Origin: Alistipes sp. | GTDB lineage: Bacteria; Bacteroidota; Bacteroidia; Bacteroidales; Rikenellaceae | Assembly (NCBI GenBank): GCA_017646785.1 | Contig: JAGCLX010000059.1 | Location: 1 to 25,743 of the forward strand | Reading direction: 5' to 3' | DNA: 25,743 nucleotides | Program-made: the position numbers and the translations under genes | The notes under the pieces: generated by a model | Seen by the model: only the letters and a program-made list of their open reading frames with translations | Told to the model about the DNA's origin: nothing | Databases searched by the model: none | In this document: positions 23,430 to 25,743 of the stretch, in pieces | Layout: every line of letters begins with the position of its first letter | Numbering within the stretch: position 1 is the first letter of the stretch

Positions 23430-25743
23430 ATGGAATACGATTTCAGAGCCATAGAGGCTAAATGGCAAAAGAGATGGCAAGAGGATGGCACCTACAAGGT
23501 TGATGTAGATGCTTCACGCCCAAAGTTCTATGTGTTGGATATGTTCCCCTACCCATCGGGTGCAGGTCTTCACGTAGGTCACCCACTCGGTTATATTGCA
23601 TCGGACATCTACTCACGCTACAAGCGTCAGAGTGGCTTTAACGTGCTTCACCCCATGGGCTACGACGCCTTCGGTCTTCCTGCAGAGCAGTATGCTATCC
23701 AGACAGGTCAGCACCCCGCAGTGACTACCGAGGAGAACATCGCACGCTACCGTTCGCAGCTCGACAAGATTGGCTTCTCATACGACTGGTCACGCGAGGT
23801 GCGCACATGCGAGCCCGACTACTACCACTGGACACAGTGGGCATTCCTCAAGATGTTCGACCACTGGTACAACAACCTTACACAGAAGGCAGAGCCCATC
23901 ACAGACCTCGTTAAACACTTCGAGGCTGAGGGTACTGCAGGCATCGACGCAGCAGAGACATCACACCTCTCATTCACCGCAGAGGAGTGGAAAGCTATGA
24001 CAGAGGCTGAGCGCGAGCAGGTGTTGCAGAACTATCGCCTTGCGTTCCGTGCCGACACTATGGTTAACTGGTGTCCCGCACTCGGCACAGTGCTTGCCAA
24101 CGACGAGGTAAAGGAGGGCCTTTCTGTTCGTGGTGGCCACCCCGTAGAGCAGAAGCGCATGAAGCAGTGGTTGTTGCGTGTTACAGCATACGCACAGCGC
24201 ATGCTCGATGGTCTCGATAAGCTCGAGTGGAGCGAGTCGCTGAAGGAGATTCAGCGTAACTGGATTGGTCGTTCGGTGGGTGCGCAGGTATTCTTCGACG
24301 TCAAGGGCTCAGACCGCAAGATTGAGATCTTCACCACACGCCCCGACACCATCTATGGCGTCACATTCATGGTTATTGCCCCTGAGCACGAGTGGGTAGA
24401 GGAGCTCACAACCGATGAGAACCGCGAGGCTGTAGAGGCATATATCGCCGAGACTAAGCGTCGCTCGGAGCGTGAGCGTATTGCTGACACTAAGCGCGTT
24501 AGCGGTGTTAAGACTGGTTCATACGCCATCAATCCATTCTCTGGTCGCGAGATACCTATCTACATTTCAGACTACGTATTGGCGGGCTATGGTACTGGTG
24601 CTATCATGGCTGTGCCTGCGCACGACTCACGCGACTACGCCTTCGCACGCCACTTCGGCATCGAGATCATCCCCGTTGTGGAGGGTGGCAACCTCGAGGT
24701 TGAGTCTTACGACGCTAAGGAGGGTAACGTAATCAACTCGGAGATCATCAACGGCATGGATGTTAAGGATGCCATCAACTTCATGTTCGAGGAGGTTGAG
24801 CGCCGCGGCTTGGGTAAGAAGCTCATCAACTACCGCTTGCGCGATGCTATCTTCTCACGCCAGCGCTACTGGGGCGAGCCATTCCCTATCTATTATAAGA
24901 ATGATGTGGCATACCGTCTCTCTGACGAGCAGTTGCCTCTCACCTTGCCCCCTATCGAGAACTTCGGTCCTACCGAGGAGGGCGAGCCACCATTGGCACG
25001 CGTGGAGAAGTGGCACACAGCAGAGGGCTACCCCTATGAGCTCTCAACAATGCCCGGCTTCGCAGGCTCTTCGGCATACTTCCTCCGCTATATGGACCCC
25101 CACAACAACAAGGGTCTTGTGGGCAAGGAGGCCAACGAGTACTGGCGTAATGTAGACCTCTATGTTGGTGGTATTGAGCACGCTACAGGTCACCTTATGT
25201 ACTCTCGCTTCTGGAATATGTTCCTCTACGACCTCGGCTATGTATGCGAGTCGGAGCCATTCAAGAAGCTCGTTAACCAGGGTATGATTCAGGGTCGCTC
25301 AAACTTCGTATACCGCATCGTGGGTACAAACCAGTTTGTATCGCTCGGCCTTAAGGATAAGTACCAGACACAGGAGATTCATGTCGATGTGAACATCGTC
25401 AAGAACGACATCCTCGACCTCGACGCCTTCCGTGCATGGCGCCCCGAGTTCAACGACGCAGAGTTCGTATTGGAGGATGGCAAGTATATCTGCGGCTGGG
25501 CTGTGGAGAAGATGTCAAAGTCGATGTTCAACGTCGTGAACCCCGACTACATCGTCGAGGCTTATGGTGCCGATACGTTGCGTATGTACGAGATGTTCCT
25601 CGGTCCTTTGGAGCAGTCAAAGCCCTGGGATACACACGGTATCGACGGTGTACACAAGTTCGTGCGCCGCTTCTGGGCGAAGTTCTACTCGCGCGCTGGT
25701 GTGTTGCTCGTAAACGACGAGAAGGCTACACCCGCAGAGCTTA
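23430..25743 (+). CDS. leuS: Leucyl-tRNA synthetase, N-terminal 771 residues (cut by window end)
   Basis: LeuRS charges tRNA-Leu with leucine. The class I motif HVGH is at residues 48-51 ([19 protein letters not shown]), the editing-domain segment TTRPDT at 302-307 with [12 protein letters not shown] further on, and KMSKS at 694-698. The frame is open to the last base; the family is about 900-950 residues, so the anticodon-binding and C-terminal domains lie beyond the window. The ATG at 23430 gives the usual N-terminus ([16 protein letters not shown]). Compared with the dcw genes just upstream, AUA is rare and GAG/AAG dominate, pointing to stronger expression. The 51-base gap after the S4 gene is AT-rich with no TAnnTTTG box, so its promoter is not evident and it may be read through from upstream. 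Confidence 0.98.
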   Translation, partial: MEYDFRAIEAKWQKRWQEDGTYKVDVDASRPKFYVLDMFPYPSGAGLHVGHPLGYIASDIYSRYKRQSGFNVLHPMGYDAFGLPAEQYAIQTGQHPAVTTEENIARYRSQLDKIGFSYDWSREVRTCEPDYYHWTQWAFLKMFDHWYNNLTQKAEPITDLVKHFEAEGTAGIDAAETSHLSFTAEEWKAMTEAEREQVLQNYRLAFRADTMVNWCPALGTVLANDEVKEGLSVRGGHPVEQKRMKQWLLRVTAYAQRMLDGLDKLEWSESLKEIQRNWIGRSVGAQVFFDVKGSDRKIEIFTTRPDTIYGVTFMVIAPEHEWVEELTTDENREAVEAYIAETKRRSERERIADTKRVSGVKTGSYAINPFSGREIPIYISDYVLAGYGTGAIMAVPAHDSRDYAFARHFGIEIIPVVEGGNLEVESYDAKEGNVINSEIINGMDVKDAINFMFEEVERRGLGKKLINYRLRDAIFSRQRYWGEPFPIYYKNDVAYRLSDEQLPLTLPPIENFGPTEEGEPPLARVEKWHTAEGYPYELSTMPGFAGSSAYFLRYMDPHNNKGLVGKEANEYWRNVDLYVGGIEHATGHLMYSRFWNMFLYDLGYVCESEPFKKLVNQGMIQGRSNFVYRIVGTNQFVSLGLKDKYQTQEIHVDVNIVKNDILDLDAFRAWRPEFNDAEFVLEDGKYICGWAVEKMSKSMFNVVNPDYIVEAYGADTLRMYEMFLGPLEQSKPWDTHGIDGVHKFVRRFWAKFYSRAGVLLVNDEKATPAEL

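Noticed and set aside
1..25743. tRNA, rRNA, CRISPR, transposase, phage or toxin-antitoxin genes
   Set aside because: I looked through all intergenic gaps and the translated frames and saw no cloverleaf, regular spacer array or such protein motif.

Overview
The window is a compact stretch of chromosome, about half G+C, from a member of the Bacteroidota, most likely the order Bacteroidales. The evidence is threefold. First, several intergenic regions carry the Bacteroidota -7 box TAnnTTTG, and Shine-Dalgarno sequences are not evident. Second, the large lipoprotein has an acidic stretch right after its lipobox cysteine. Third, the division genes are of Bacteroidota type: an FtsL-like protein with a long acidic N-terminus, a transpeptidase with a C-terminal PASTA domain, and a MraY with a long extra loop. 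I cannot resolve the genus. Almost everything here is core metabolism and cell-wall synthesis. I see no tRNA, rRNA, CRISPR array, insertion sequence, prophage or toxin-antitoxin pair, and no clear case of a new multi-gene system.

Layout. 1-1113 (+) is the 3' part of gcvP (glycine cleavage P-protein), closed by a terminator. 1337-4141 (+) is a large lipoprotein of unknown function with its own promoter and a strong hairpin behind it. 4142-4463 holds no gene but contains a ~162-bp intergenic repeat element and five degenerate 9-bp tandem repeats. 4464-7530 (-) reads fhs, mqnB, mqnD: formate-tetrahydrofolate ligase followed by two genes of the futalosine route to menaquinone. 7748-11432 (-) reads polyprenyl synthetase, U32-family protein, Xaa-Pro aminopeptidase. 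A divergent promoter region separates this unit from a ROK-family sugar kinase (11596-12627, +). A strong, probably bidirectional terminator lies between that kinase and a convergent GNAT-type N-acyltransferase (12690-13607, -), probably of the amino-acid-lipid type.

13704-22966 (+) is the division and cell-wall (dcw) cluster in the order rsmH, ftsL-like, ftsI (PBP with PASTA), murE, mraY, murD, ftsW. A Bacteroidota-type promoter lies just before rsmH. The usual partners mraZ (before rsmH) and murG, murC, ftsQ, ftsA, ftsZ (after ftsW) are absent at the expected places. Instead ftsW overlaps a small S4-domain RNA-binding protein gene, and leuS (cut by the window end) follows.

How the genes fit together. 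gcvP and fhs both feed one-carbon units into tetrahydrofolate. mqnB and mqnD carry out neighbouring steps of menaquinone synthesis, and the polyprenyl synthetase could supply an isoprenoid for menaquinone or for the lipid carrier used by MraY. The dcw genes take UDP-MurNAc-peptide through meso-diaminopimelate addition (MurE), lipid I formation (MraY) and septal polymerisation and crosslinking (FtsW with the PBP).
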